This document shows, piece by piece, positions 17,317-25,877 of a stretch of DNA of 49,008 nt. Made by a program: the position numbers and the translations under genes. The stretch is taken from positions 1 through 49,008 of the forward strand of contig NZ_JAIHAU010000006.1 of the NCBI RefSeq assembly GCF_020054945.1, read 5' to 3'. The notes beneath the pieces were generated by a model, which did no database searches, was not told where the DNA came from, and was given only the letters and a program-made list of their open reading frames with translations. Source of the stretch: Mahella sp. GTDB taxonomy: Bacteria > Bacillota > Clostridia > Mahellales > Mahellaceae. Every line of letters begins with the position of its first letter. The first letter of the stretch is position 1.

Positions 17317-17347
17317 AAGTCCGGCGCATTTCACATGTACCGGACTT
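17317..17347. terminator. Stem-loop between convergent genes
   Basis: AAGTCCGG (17317-17324) pairs with CCGGACTT (17340-17347) over 8 bp. It lies between the stops of the URO-D-like gene and the CvpA gene. On the minus strand the stem is followed by AATTATATT, so it may end CvpA transcription weakly. Confidence 0.4.
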
Positions 17348-17350
17348 ATG

Positions 17351-18058
17351 CTATATCAACGCGCCTATCACACCGGTTATGATGTTGTGCTGATAGAAAA
17401 ATCGGGCAAAGGCCGAGGATTCAATAGCGTCCAATAAAAAGCCCACCGGCATGACTATCACAGCAATATCCAATAAGGCGAATATTACCATTATTATTAA
17501 TATGCCGCGGAGAGCGCCCAGACCAAGACCGGCCACACCATCCAACTGTTTCAATACGGGCAGATCGGTTATATGACGTGCTACTGATATAGCTATGCCT
17601 ATAATTATTCGCAGACCTATCAATATTATGATGAAACTTATTATATTCAGTATTATATTTCCGAACATCACATCGAAATATTTACCCAGTTCATTGCTTC
17701 CCAATTGATTGAATACTTCAGTATTGGCATTATCCGCTAATAAATCGCCCACAAAAGATGGTAACCCGTGTTGTTCCATGATATCCTTTATAACATCGGG
17801 GTTGACCGATACGGGGGAGGCATGTTTCAAGGCAGCAGTGGGGATTTTAGATGATCCTTCGGCGTAATATATGATAGTATCCAATAAGTGAAACCTGTTG
17901 TCTAGATATTGAGACAACCTGGGATAGAATATCAATGCGCCGAGCCACGATATAAAAAATCCTGCTATATTAAGTACGGCTACTACAAATCCCTGGTACA
18001 TACCGGCTAAAGCGCTTATGCCTATGACCAGCAATATGGCCAAATCTATGTAATTCAT
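17351..18058 (-). CDS. CvpA-family membrane protein
   Basis: The 235-residue protein has about four hydrophobic segments (near 3-40, 125-150 and 170-215) and the family's N-terminal D-x-x-I-L-x-x-I-x-x-x-x-A-x-x-G-x-x-Q-G-F pattern. CvpA proteins were named for colicin V production in E. coli; in Gram-positive bacteria their role is unclear, with links to envelope homeostasis. Two ATGs follow AGGAGG; the second (18058) has the better 5-base spacing. Its position near the origin with yyaC and DUF4446 is common in clostridia. Confidence 0.8.
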   Translation of the reverse strand: MNYIDLAILLVIGISALAGMYQGFVVAVLNIAGFFISWLGALIFYPRLSQYLDNRFHLLDTIIYYAEGSSKIPTAALKHASPVSVNPDVIKDIMEQHGLPSFVGDLLADNANTEVFNQLGSNELGKYFDVMFGNIILNIISFIIILIGLRIIIGIAISVARHITDLPVLKQLDGVAGLGLGALRGILIIMVIFALLDIAVIVMPVGFLLDAIESSAFARFFYQHNIITGVIGALI

Positions 18059-18105
18059 CATATCCTCCTTTCATATTTATGGGGGCGCTGCTATGCGTCC
18101 CATTT

Positions 18106-18199
18106 GCTGCGTAAAGGGCTTGCGACACCCGGTGTCGCCGAGTCTCTCCTCGCCAATGTCAGCGGCCGGCGCGTCCGCACAGCACCGCCTCTACGCAGC
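18106..18199. other. GC-rich structured intergenic segment, possible structured RNA
   Basis: The 325-base gap between the CvpA gene and yyaC contains an unusually GC-rich block. GCTGCGTA (18106-18113) pairs with TACGCAGC (18192-18199). Inside it are GCGACACC-C-GGTGTCGC (18122-18138), CGAG-N6-CTCG (18139-18152) and GCGG-N9-CCGC (18162-18178). Together they would form a closed multi-branch structure. No reading frame of note crosses it, and I recognise no tRNA or known riboswitch. The rest of the gap is AT-rich; TATAAT at 18240 has no convincing -35. Confidence 0.35.
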
Positions 18200-18383
18200 C
18201 ACAGCGGTTAGACAGGAGAAACAATAGTTTGTTTTGCACTATAATGATATTATTAATTGGCGCTGCGGTCAATAGGTTATTTTTGTATTTGCAGCAATTT
18301 ATAACATAAATGAATTTTTAATCTGTTATCTGGGCAAACTTAAAGCATCTCAAAGGCATATGAAAGAACGAGGAGAAGACCGG

Positions 18384-18944
18384 ATGTTTTTGGACAGCAC
18401 CGAATTATCGATAGATACCAGTAAGCCACACGCTACGGTGGAATTTACTGATTCATTTGGATATATGTTTAACAGCTTATACGATAAAAAAGATAGGGAT
18501 ATAATAATATTGTGTATCGGCACCGATCGTTCTACAGGGGATTGCCTGGGACCGCTTATAGGGTATAAGCTGCAGATGCTCAGGTACAGAAATATACATG
18601 TGCACGGTACGCTGCATAGCCCCGTACACGCCAAAAATCTGAGCGAAACATTGAATATGATCCAAAGCGCATACATAAAACCGTTTATTATAGCCATAGA
18701 TGCGTGTCTGGGCAAAATGGAACGCATAGGATATATAAACTTAGGCGCGGGCCAGCTCAAGCCAGGTGCCGGTGTAAATAAAGAGCTGCCGCCTGTGGGC
18801 GATATGTATATAGCCGGCATAGTCAATATAGCCGGCTATATGGAGTATATGATGCTTCAAAATACGCGCCTGAGCATGGTTATGAAAATGGCTGATATAG
18901 TAACCAATGGCATACAGTATACATTATGGAAACATGGGTATTAG
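18384..18944 (+). CDS. yyaC: Spore protease YyaC
   Basis: The 186-residue protein matches the YyaC family (DUF1256), a sporulation-associated protein structurally related to the germination protease GPR. Recognisable are I-I-L-C-I-G-T-D-R-S-T-G-D-C-L-G-P-L-I-G (about residues 43-62), H-G-T-L-H-S-P-V-H-A-K-N-L, I-A-I-D-A-C-L-G, and P-G-A-G-V-N-K-E-L-P-P-V-G-D. The presence of this gene is evidence that the host forms spores. ATG 18384 follows GAGGAG by about 10 bases; the ATG at 18360 has no site. In Bacillus it also lies near spo0J. Confidence 0.9.
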   Translation: MFLDSTELSIDTSKPHATVEFTDSFGYMFNSLYDKKDRDIIILCIGTDRSTGDCLGPLIGYKLQMLRYRNIHVHGTLHSPVHAKNLSETLNMIQSAYIKPFIIAIDACLGKMERIGYINLGAGQLKPGAGVNKELPPVGDMYIAGIVNIAGYMEYMMLQNTRLSMVMKMADIVTNGIQYTLWKHGY

Positions 18945-18947
18945 CAA

Positions 18948-19448
18948 TCAGCGCTGTTCCATGGCCAGGTTAAGAACCTCCTGCTCCTCATCGGACAGGG
19001 CGTATGGCGATTGGCCGGCCTTTACAGGTTTGGCAAAGGTGGTGGAGGCATTTCTCCCAAAAAGGCCCGTAAGTATATAGCCATCATTCAGCCCATCTAA
19101 TAAGGCTATAGAAAAGCTTTGATCGCTGCCCATCTCATCAAAGGGATTATAGCGTATCACGGCCACTTTTTGGACACATCGCAGTATGCGCCTATCAAGC
19201 TGCTGGCCATGCTGTTTTAATTCTTCTACAGTTTCCATGGCCCCTTCTATCCTGGCAAGATATTCTTCCAGAAGAGCCTCCAAATTTTTGTTATCGCTTC
19301 CGCGCATGAGGCGGCGATATTTCCTGAGCAATTTGCCAGTTCGGCTGATGTTGATTACTAAAATTATAAGGGTTATAAGCATCAATAAAGACAATATAAG
19401 CAATATAACGCTGCTATGTAGTTCGACAAAATCCAAAATATAATTCAC
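18948..19448 (-). CDS. DUF4446 family membrane-anchored protein
   Basis: The 166-residue protein has one N-terminal transmembrane helix (about 12-33). A basic/coiled-coil stretch follows (about 36-90), then a conserved C-terminal domain: V-A-V-I-R-Y-N-P-F-D-E-M-G-S-D-Q-S-F-S-I-A-L-L-D and D-G-Y-I-L-T. This is the DUF4446 pattern, common beside the parAB and yyaC genes of clostridia; its function is unknown. Translation starts with GTG 19448 after GGAGAGG. It converges with yyaC, three bases apart at the stops. Confidence 0.85.
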   Translation of the reverse strand: MNYILDFVELHSSVILLILSLLMLITLIILVINISRTGKLLRKYRRLMRGSDNKNLEALLEEYLARIEGAMETVEELKQHGQQLDRRILRCVQKVAVIRYNPFDEMGSDQSFSIALLDGLNDGYILTGLFGRNASTTFAKPVKAGQSPYALSDEEQEVLNLAMEQR

Positions 19449-19589
19449 TGCTGCAATCCTCTCCTATTAAACTCTACACTTATGAATTATACACCAATGA
19501 TATACCTTTAGAAAAGTGGCAAATGAAACATAATCCGGGAAGGATCAGGACAGCGTGAATATCCGCAAATAGCTCGTTAAAAATTCCTA

Positions 19590-19618
19590 TTGCGCACTTT
19601 GCAAGATTGATGTATAAT
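19590..19618 (+). promoter_or_regulatory. Promoter of the ammonium transporter gene
   Basis: TTGCGC (19590-19595), a 17-base spacer and a perfect TATAAT (19613-19618) form a sigma-A type promoter about 140 bases upstream of the amt start. Transcription would therefore include a leader with the hairpins described next. Confidence 0.6.
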
Positions 19619-19640
19619 TGATTCATAATTGAATATCGAT

Positions 19641-19720
19641 GAGGCAACGATGCCTTGATTTGTGAGCGAAGGCGCTCTTGAAAAGACGGATGTTATCTGT
19701 GCTTATTCAAGGGCGCCTTT
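19641..19720 (+). promoter_or_regulatory. ANTAR-like antitermination leader of the ammonium transporter
   Basis: The leader has a small hairpin AGGC-AACGAT-GCCT (19642-19655) whose six-base loop has A at position 1 and G at position 4, as in ANTAR-protein target RNAs. Eight bases later comes GAGC-GAAGGC-GCTC (19664-19677). This second hairpin shares its 3' side with the 5' arm of a larger stem, AAGGCGCTCTTGAA (19669-19682) with TTCAAGGGCGCCTT (19706-19719), followed by TATTG. The two structures exclude each other, so binding of an ANTAR regulator could prevent termination. The second loop has G, not A, at position 1. The regulator is not in this window. Confidence 0.55.
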
Positions 19721-19754
19721 ATTGCATTTAAATATTTTTAAGAGAGGGTAAGAA

Positions 19755-21161
19755 ATGAAGAGGTTTGCAAAACAGCTATGGCGCTGGATTTATTTAACGG
19801 GTGCATTTATGATGATGCCGGCGATGGCGTTGGCCGCTGAAAGCGATGTAGGAATGAATGCCGGTGATACGGCTTTTGTGCTGATATCGGCGGCGCTGGT
19901 GATGTTTATGACACCAGGTTTGGCCTTATTTTACGGGGGAATGGTACGCCGCAAAAATGTCCTGAATATGATAATGCAGAGCTTTATCATAATTGCTATC
20001 ATATCTATACAATGGATATTTGGCGGTTACAGTCTTGTATTTGGCCCCGATCACGCTCATATAATAGGAGACCTGTCGTGGTTCGGCTTAAATGGCGTAG
20101 GGCTTGAGCCTAATCCGGATTACGCCGCTACCATACCACATCAGGCATTTATGATATATCAGCTTATGTTCGCTATAATAACGCCGGCACTTATAACAGG
20201 CGCTTTTGCCGAGCGCATGCGTTTTCCTGCATTTATCGCATTTACGGTGCTATGGTCGTTTTTGGTATACGATCCTTTAGCCCATTGGGTATGGGGTGTC
20301 GATGGCTGGCTTCGCAACCTGGGGGCATTGGACTTTGCGGGAGGCAATGTGGTCCATATAAGTTCGGGCGTTTCGGGGTTAGTGCTGGCGCTTTTATTAG
20401 GCAAGAGGCAAAAGAATACATCTGCCCCCTTTCTGCCACACAACATGCCTATGATCGTGTTGGGGGCCGGCATATTATGGTTCGGATGGTTCGGCTTTAA
20501 CGCGGGCAGCGCCCTTGGGGCCAACGGCATAGCTGTAAACGCTTTTGTTACCACCAATACGTCGGCGGCGGCCGCGGCACTGTCGTGGGTTGCCATAGAA
20601 TGGATGCGCAATGGCAAGCCGACTGTATTCGGCGTGGTAAGCGGAGCAGTGGCGGGACTGGTATCCATAACGCCGGCAGCCGGGTTCGTCAGTGCAGGTT
20701 CGGCCACAATTATAGGTTTGATAGGCGGAGCCATGTGTTACTTTGCCGTAAGCGTCGTAAAGACCAAACTGGGGTACGATGATGCGTTGGACGCTTTCGG
20801 CATACATGGCATAGGCGGTATGTGGGGTGCCATAGCTACAGGATTATTTGCGTCCAAAACGGTCAATCCGGCGGGCGGCAACGGCTTGCTGTTCGGCAAT
20901 CCGGCTCAATTGGGTATACAGCTTACAAGCGTTGCAGTTACTGTTATGATGGCTGTGGCGATGACATTTATCATTGCCAAACTCGTGGCCGCTTTCACGC
21001 CGCTTAGAACATCCGAAGATGAAGAGGACGTCGGTATGGATATAAGCCAGCATGGTGAAGATGCCTATCCGGAGGCTATGGCGGCGGCGTATATGCGTTA
21101 TGCGTCAAAGAAAGAACCGCTGGAAGTCGTGCCGCAGCGCGAGGTGAATCAGCGGGCCTAA
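19755..21161 (+). CDS. amt: Ammonium transporter (Amt family)
   Basis: AmtB-type proteins are trimeric channels for ammonia uptake. The 468-residue protein has an N-terminal signal-like segment ending A-L-A-A-E, then 11 predicted membrane spans. The family signature D-F-A-G-G-N-V-V-H-I-S-S-G is present near residue 195, and G-I-H-G-I-G-G-M-W-G-A near 340 carries the pore histidine. Another conserved histidine is in D-P-L-A-H-W. The cytosolic C-terminus is about 60 residues. No glnK gene follows, unlike most amt loci; the next gene is on the other strand. The leader suggests control by antitermination under nitrogen limitation. Confidence 0.95.
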   Translation: MKRFAKQLWRWIYLTGAFMMMPAMALAAESDVGMNAGDTAFVLISAALVMFMTPGLALFYGGMVRRKNVLNMIMQSFIIIAIISIQWIFGGYSLVFGPDHAHIIGDLSWFGLNGVGLEPNPDYAATIPHQAFMIYQLMFAIITPALITGAFAERMRFPAFIAFTVLWSFLVYDPLAHWVWGVDGWLRNLGALDFAGGNVVHISSGVSGLVLALLLGKRQKNTSAPFLPHNMPMIVLGAGILWFGWFGFNAGSALGANGIAVNAFVTTNTSAAAAALSWVAIEWMRNGKPTVFGVVSGAVAGLVSITPAAGFVSAGSATIIGLIGGAMCYFAVSVVKTKLGYDDALDAFGIHGIGGMWGAIATGLFASKTVNPAGGNGLLFGNPAQLGIQLTSVAVTVMMAVAMTFIIAKLVAAFTPLRTSEDEEDVGMDISQHGEDAYPEAMAAAYMRYASKKEPLEVVPQREVNQRA

Positions 21162-21175
21162 GATATGCGCGTTTA

Positions 21176-23626
21176 TTATTCTACGCCGCGGTAATAATGT
21201 CCTCTGGTCATGTTGCTGCTGCACAGGCCTTTGAGCCCATCGTCATCGCTGTCTAGCGCCTTTTTATAAAGGGATACGATGCGTTCGATGCCTTCACCGT
21301 CATAGCCGCTGAGATCGAGACGTAGGCTGTAAGGATGAAGCGGCAGCAGATCTTTTATTTTATCGGCCATGCATAATTCATAGGCGTTGAGTATTTCTAT
21401 ATAGCAACCGGATTTGTTGAGATATGTGCGAACGGGTAAAGATTTGCCCTTCCTGTCGCGTAGGCTGTAGCTATGCTTTATGCACTGTTTGGAACAAGTC
21501 CGCCCATGGCTCAAATGCGCGGCTATCGCACCTATCGGGCAGCCCTCGGCTACCATCAAAGGCAGGCGACCGTGAATTATGAGCTCCATCGGTATAGGGC
21601 TGCCCGATGAGAGAACGCGTATCTGATCCAGCGTCAGCTCGAGCGACGGCGTAAAGCGCCTTATGCCCATGCAGGCGTAAGCGGCCGCGGCGCTGCTGTT
21701 GAATATGTTAAGGGGAAAATCGCCGTATATAGACTCTATACCGGCATCTTTGGCGCATCTTATCTGGCCTGTATCCGATACCAGCACGCCATTGTAGAGA
21801 TTCCTTGCCGATGCCAGAGAGTCTTTTATATTGTCCAGATCCCGATCGCGGGCTATGCGGGGCATAGCCCATATTACCGGTATGCCGGCGTCGTGGCATA
21901 GCAATACCCACGGCATAGCGCGTTGGCCTACAGCTTGCATGGCGTTCAGGCGCAAGTATATACCGTCGGCGCCGGCCTTTATAGCCGTTCCGATATGCTC
22001 GGGTTTATCCAGCATTACGTATATAAGCGGTCTTGCCGGAACGTTTACGCCTGCGGTTTCAATATGGCCGGAAGGGATTGCGGCAGTCTTTCTGTGCGTT
22101 TGATCTATTATCTCTTCAGCCAGTTGCTCAAGGGTCTGCCTTCGCATATCATTTACGGCTGATATTGGCAACCAGGCATTGGGCGAAAGCTTGACTTCTA
22201 TGCTGTTAAATCTGAAAGGCATATCGCCCACCCTGTTTATCTGCGCTGTAATGTGCTCTTTTTGCAACGGCGCATGCTCGGCCTGTTGTACGGTTCCGGC
22301 ACCCGTACATTTTACATAATGGCCGTTGCTATCCCATACCTCCATCGTAGGGAACCGGCCCTCCGCTATAGCGATGCGGGCGTTTACATCGATGCGGCGC
22401 TGTGTGGTTTTTAGCCATGCCTTCAGTTTTTTATCCAACTCGGCATCCGATGTCTTGTAAACATTTGCTCCCGGTCTAACCGGTTTATCGGTGCGTATAA
22501 ACACTTCCTGACCGGTATCGGCCTCCCTTATGGCTTGACCATTGCGCGTCATATAAGTCACTATTTGTCCGTGGCTGTAAGCGCCGTCCCTTATCTCTAT
22601 GCCATCGCCCAGCGATAAAGGCGCTTGCAATCCAAGGCCGATCATGTGGCGGTGTGGATTATAGGACTTGGCCATACCCAGCGGCACCCCCCAATTGTCG
22701 GGTTTTTCGGGGGATATCATGTCGATACCGCTTTTGCCGTAAATATATCCTTTGGAAAATCCGCCGCGATTAAAGACCTGCATAAGCTGCATCATATCCT
22801 CCGGGTCTATCAAAGGCCGGGTATCCGCTGCCAGCCTGTCCAGCGCTTTGCGATATTTGCTCGTGACCACCGCCACATACTCCGGGCTTTTCATGCGGCC
22901 TTCTATCTTTAATGCTGTTACGCCGGCATCAGCCAAAGCGGACAGATCCTCTATAAGGCATAGGTCCTTCATGCTCAAAAGATATTGAGGCGGATAGGAC
23001 ATCCCATTTTCATCCTGCAGGCTGTATAACATGCGACAAGGCTGGGCACATCGGCCGCGGTTGCCGCTGCGGCCGCCCATGAAACTGCTCATCAGGCACT
23101 GGCCGGAATAAGCATAGCACATGGCACCGTGTACAAAGGCCTCTATTTCTAAGCCGCTGGTCTGCGCCATATGCGATATTTCCTCCAGCGATAATTCACG
23201 TGCCGGTACCACCCTTTTAAATCCAAAATCCTTAAGCATAGTAGCGCCATATGCATTGTGTATGGTCATCTGTGTGCTGGCGTGCAATGGCATATCAGGC
23301 AAATATTTCTTGACAAGCGACGCTATGCCCATGTCCTGTACTATCAAACCATCGGCTCCAGATTCGTAGAGCATTTCAAGATATGATAGCAGCATATTGA
23401 ATTCATCATCGCGTACCAATGTGTTTACGGTTATATATACTTTAACGCCTCTGAGGTGGGCGTAGTTCAAAGCATATTTCAAGCTTTGGTCGTCGAAATT
23501 GCCGGCGTACTGGCGTGCGCTGAAAGCGCTGCCGCCCATGTAGACAGCGTTGGCACCGGCTTTTACAGCTGCCTCGAAAGCGTCCATGTCGCCGGCCGGA
23601 GCCAGGAGTTCCATCGTATTAGCCAT
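21176..23626 (-). CDS. Peptidase U32 family protein with DUF3656 region
   Basis: The 816-residue protein has an N-terminal U32 domain starting M-E-L-L-A-P-A-G-D-M-D-A-F. It contains the U32 signature E-A-F-V-H-G-A-M-C-Y-A-Y-S-G-Q-C-L-M-S near residue 170, and C-A-Q-P-C-R follows. A DUF3656-like middle and a second U32-like C-terminal half complete it, as in the long clostridial forms. U32 members include YegQ/RlhA, TrhP and collagenase-like proteins; several act in RNA hydroxylation rather than proteolysis, so a tRNA or rRNA modification role is possible. The start at ATG 23626 has no clear ribosome binding site; M5 is an alternative. Confidence 0.88.
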   Translation of the reverse strand: MANTMELLAPAGDMDAFEAAVKAGANAVYMGGSAFSARQYAGNFDDQSLKYALNYAHLRGVKVYITVNTLVRDDEFNMLLSYLEMLYESGADGLIVQDMGIASLVKKYLPDMPLHASTQMTIHNAYGATMLKDFGFKRVVPARELSLEEISHMAQTSGLEIEAFVHGAMCYAYSGQCLMSSFMGGRSGNRGRCAQPCRMLYSLQDENGMSYPPQYLLSMKDLCLIEDLSALADAGVTALKIEGRMKSPEYVAVVTSKYRKALDRLAADTRPLIDPEDMMQLMQVFNRGGFSKGYIYGKSGIDMISPEKPDNWGVPLGMAKSYNPHRHMIGLGLQAPLSLGDGIEIRDGAYSHGQIVTYMTRNGQAIREADTGQEVFIRTDKPVRPGANVYKTSDAELDKKLKAWLKTTQRRIDVNARIAIAEGRFPTMEVWDSNGHYVKCTGAGTVQQAEHAPLQKEHITAQINRVGDMPFRFNSIEVKLSPNAWLPISAVNDMRRQTLEQLAEEIIDQTHRKTAAIPSGHIETAGVNVPARPLIYVMLDKPEHIGTAIKAGADGIYLRLNAMQAVGQRAMPWVLLCHDAGIPVIWAMPRIARDRDLDNIKDSLASARNLYNGVLVSDTGQIRCAKDAGIESIYGDFPLNIFNSSAAAAYACMGIRRFTPSLELTLDQIRVLSSGSPIPMELIIHGRLPLMVAEGCPIGAIAAHLSHGRTCSKQCIKHSYSLRDRKGKSLPVRTYLNKSGCYIEILNAYELCMADKIKDLLPLHPYSLRLDLSGYDGEGIERIVSLYKKALDSDDDGLKGLCSSNMTRGHYYRGVE

Positions 23627-23757
23627 TTTCGTAAATTACAGCATCCTCTTCCATAACGATTTGATAGGCTGATATGCCTACCTATCCTATAATTATATTA
23701 CCTTTGGGTGAAAGAAACAATCTCGCTTATATCCGTTATATGGCATGGAATGAAGCA

Positions 23758-23786
23758 GTGCCAATAGCGTAAAAAGATGCTATAAT
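23758..23786 (+). promoter_or_regulatory. Original rlmD promoter, now facing the restriction-modification operon
   Basis: GTGCCA (23758-23763), 17 bases and TATAAT (23781-23786) form a plausible promoter. The -10 lies inside the left copy of the duplicated 70-bp segment and the -35 just outside it. In the right copy, in front of intact rlmD, the -10 is present at 26928-26933 but the bases at the -35 position (AAACAA) do not match. Confidence 0.5.
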
Positions 23787-23839
23787 ATATACAGCATTGA
23801 CATTAAACTTAAAATAAGCGAGGGCATATGGATATACCG
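23771..23839 (+). repeat. Left copy of about 70-bp direct repeat flanking the R-M operon
   Basis: The sequence from AAAAAGATGC to GATATACCG is repeated at 26918-26987 with a single difference (AAAC here, AAAAC there). It holds the -10 box, leader, ribosome binding site and first codons (M-D-I-P) of rlmD. Here the frame then diverges and stops after 18 codons at 23884, so it is a truncated rlmD start. Confidence 0.9.
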
Positions 23840-23891
23840 ATAATAGAGAATTTCGGACTATCGTGTCCAGATTTTATGCAGTGAGGGCAGA

Positions 23892-23996
23892 ATGTCCAGT
23901 ATAAAGCGGCATGGATGGTCATGGGCAATACCGGCAGATGCTGAGGAACCTAAAGATGCACGTGAATTAAGAAAAAGAAAGTATGAGGGGAGATAA
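23892..23996 (+). CDS. Small ORF at the head of the R-M operon, unknown
   Basis: A 34-codon frame starts at ATG 23892 four to five bases after GAGGG and directly follows the stop of the truncated rlmD copy. It encodes a basic peptide beginning M-S-S-I-K-R-H-G-W-S-W-A-I-P and ending R-K-R-K-Y-E-G-R. Its stop lies just before or overlaps the start region of the methylase gene, so it could couple translation. It may be a fragment of a larger gene carried with the insertion. I recognise no family. Confidence 0.35.
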   Translation: MSSIKRHGWSWAIPADAEEPKDARELRKRKYEGR

Positions 23997-24000
23997 CAAA

Positions 24001-24927
24001 TTGGAACTTGCAATTAATAGTCCTACTATATGTGCAAAACCTTTCGTAAAGTGGGCTGGAGGGAAAGGACAATTGCTCGACACTTTTAAACAGTATTATC
24101 CTTCAACGCTCCTTGAAGGTCGTATAAAACGTTATATAGAACCTTTCGTAGGAGGTGGAGCAGTTTTGTTTGAAATTTTGCAAAAGTATAAAATTGAAGA
24201 AGCTTTTATTTTTGATATAAATCAGGATTTAATTAACGCTTACATAGTGATTAAATATGATGTAGACATTCTAGTGGAATATCTTTTTAGTTTAGAGTGC
24301 AAATATTTAGATTTAAATGAAAAAGCCCGAAAAGAGATGTATTATGAAATAAGAGATACATACAATTCACGAATATTCAAAAGCGATCAGCCAGATATTG
24401 AACGGGCTGCACAATTTATTTTTCTGAATCGTACCTGCTTTAACGGACTTTACCGTGTTAATCGTGCAGGGCTTTTCAATGTACCACATGGAGATTATAA
24501 AAATCCAACTATCTGTGATGGGGAAAATTTGTATGCTGCAAGTTCTTTGCTTCAGAGGGTACATATTTTTACCGGTGACTATAGGGAGAGTATTAAATAT
24601 GCTGACAGGTATAGCTTCGTTTATTTTGATCCGCCGTACCGACCAATTAATGTTACATCTAGCTTTACATCCTATAGCAAGTTTGATTTTACAGATGAGG
24701 ATCAGGTAAAGCTTGCACATTTTTTTGCAGAAATGAATGATACAGGTGCTTTGATTATGTTAAGTAATTCCGATCCTAAGAATGAAAACCATGACGATAA
24801 CTTTTTTGATGAACTATATGGGAATTTTTATATACATAGGATAAAAGCAAAGCGGGCAATCAATTCAAACGGTGGACGAAGGGGATTAGTAAGCGAGATT
24901 CTTGTTACGAACTATAAAGTAAAATAA
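24001..24927 (+). CDS. DpnII/Dam-type N6-adenine DNA methyltransferase (D12 class)
   Basis: The roughly 308-residue protein is a D12-class (Dam-like) adenine methyltransferase. The SAM-binding segment P-F-V-K-W-A-G-G-K-G-Q-L-L at the N-terminus is followed by E-P-F-V-G-G-G-A-V-L-F near residue 48 and F-L-N-R-T-C-F-N-G-L-Y-R. The catalytic F-D-P-P-Y motif lies near residue 208. Together with the DpnII-family endonuclease next to it, it should methylate the A of GATC. Start: TTG 24001 lies about 8 bases after GAGGGGAG; ATG 23983 is in frame but has no site. The base composition is AT-richer than the host and the gene uses ATT more than ATA, which fits recent transfer. Confidence 0.9.
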   Translation: MELAINSPTICAKPFVKWAGGKGQLLDTFKQYYPSTLLEGRIKRYIEPFVGGGAVLFEILQKYKIEEAFIFDINQDLINAYIVIKYDVDILVEYLFSLECKYLDLNEKARKEMYYEIRDTYNSRIFKSDQPDIERAAQFIFLNRTCFNGLYRVNRAGLFNVPHGDYKNPTICDGENLYAASSLLQRVHIFTGDYRESIKYADRYSFVYFDPPYRPINVTSSFTSYSKFDFTDEDQVKLAHFFAEMNDTGALIMLSNSDPKNENHDDNFFDELYGNFYIHRIKAKRAINSNGGRRGLVSEILVTNYKVK

Positions 24928-24939
24928 TAGGAGGATGGC

Positions 24940-25872
24940 ATGAAATACTCAGATATTTTTAAAAATCGACTTGGATGTGCGAATACAGATGAGGTGTTTA
25001 AATACTTGCTTGACCATATGAAAGAGACAATTAAAAGTTGGGATTTTTTTGTTGCATGGGAAAAGGTGATGAATAAGGTGGGGAGTATCGAAGTTATATT
25101 AAATATTCTGAATTACCTTATTGGAAAGAAAAACGTAAAGGAAGAATTTAAAATACTGGTAGATAGGTATCCTGAAATAGTCGAGGTTCTACCTATTTTA
25201 CTTGCTTTAAGAGAGAAAAGCGTTAAAGTCCTCGAGCCATTTGAAGACAATGTTTTCAATTATAAAGAATACACGTTTCATAAAAAGAAGGAATATAGCC
25301 CTGATGAAATAGAATTGCTGGCCGAATTTGCTGAAAAGACTGGCCTTCTTGCAATGTTTGAAAAAAAGAACATAAAAAGTATTGTTGATTATGTAATTGG
25401 CGTTGAAGTAGGCCTTGACACTAATGCAAGGAAAAACCGAAGCGGAACGGCCATGGAGATGATAACCGAGTTGTTTATTAAAAAAATATGTACCGAAAAC
25501 AATTACCGGTATATATCACAAGCTACGTCGCACAAAATTGAGGCAGTTCTAGGATATAAAGTATCTGTAGATAAATCGGAACGTTCATTTGATTTTGCGA
25601 TAGATAATGGGTCCAAGCTATATCTCGTTGAAGCAAATTATTATAGCGGAGGCGGTTCAAAACTAAAGTCTGTAGCTGGAGAGTTCACAACACTGTTTAA
25701 CTTTCTAAAGAAAGAAACGCCGGAACACGGTTTTATTTGGATTACGGATGGTATAGGGTGGAAGACTGCAGAAAAACCTCTCAGAGAGGCATTTGATAAA
25801 GTAGATTATATACTTAATCTTAACATGGTACAAAGTGGTATTCTTGAGAATATTATATCGCAGGGGGTGTGA
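24940..25872 (+). CDS. DpnII/MboI-family type II restriction endonuclease
   Basis: The 310-residue protein resembles R.DpnII and R.MboI, which cut unmethylated GATC. The likely nuclease core is C-terminal: R-S-G-T-A-M-E (about 168-174), R-S-F-D-F-A-I-D near 208-216, then L-Y-L-V-E-A-N-Y-Y-S-G-G-G-S-K, which fits a D...E-x-N/K type active site. The N-terminal 150 residues are helical. It starts 13 bases after the methylase gene with AGGAGG, and its stop overlaps the region before the second methylase, so the three genes form one operon. Family assignment is from recalled similarity plus the gene order, not a database search. Confidence 0.85.
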   Translation: MKYSDIFKNRLGCANTDEVFKYLLDHMKETIKSWDFFVAWEKVMNKVGSIEVILNILNYLIGKKNVKEEFKILVDRYPEIVEVLPILLALREKSVKVLEPFEDNVFNYKEYTFHKKKEYSPDEIELLAEFAEKTGLLAMFEKKNIKSIVDYVIGVEVGLDTNARKNRSGTAMEMITELFIKKICTENNYRYISQATSHKIEAVLGYKVSVDKSERSFDFAIDNGSKLYLVEANYYSGGGSKLKSVAGEFTTLFNFLKKETPEHGFIWITDGIGWKTAEKPLREAFDKVDYILNLNMVQSGILENIISQGV

Positions 25873-25877
25873 GGGTT

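Noticed and set aside
18106-18199. Multi-stem element as a tRNA gene
   Set aside because: The outer stem and three hairpins recall a cloverleaf, but there is no TTC-G T-loop sequence, the spacing of arms does not fit, and the length is too long for an ordinary tRNA.
20159-20734. 191-codon minus-strand open frame within the ammonium transporter gene
   Set aside because: The Ala/Pro-rich translation is the usual antisense shadow of a membrane protein gene.
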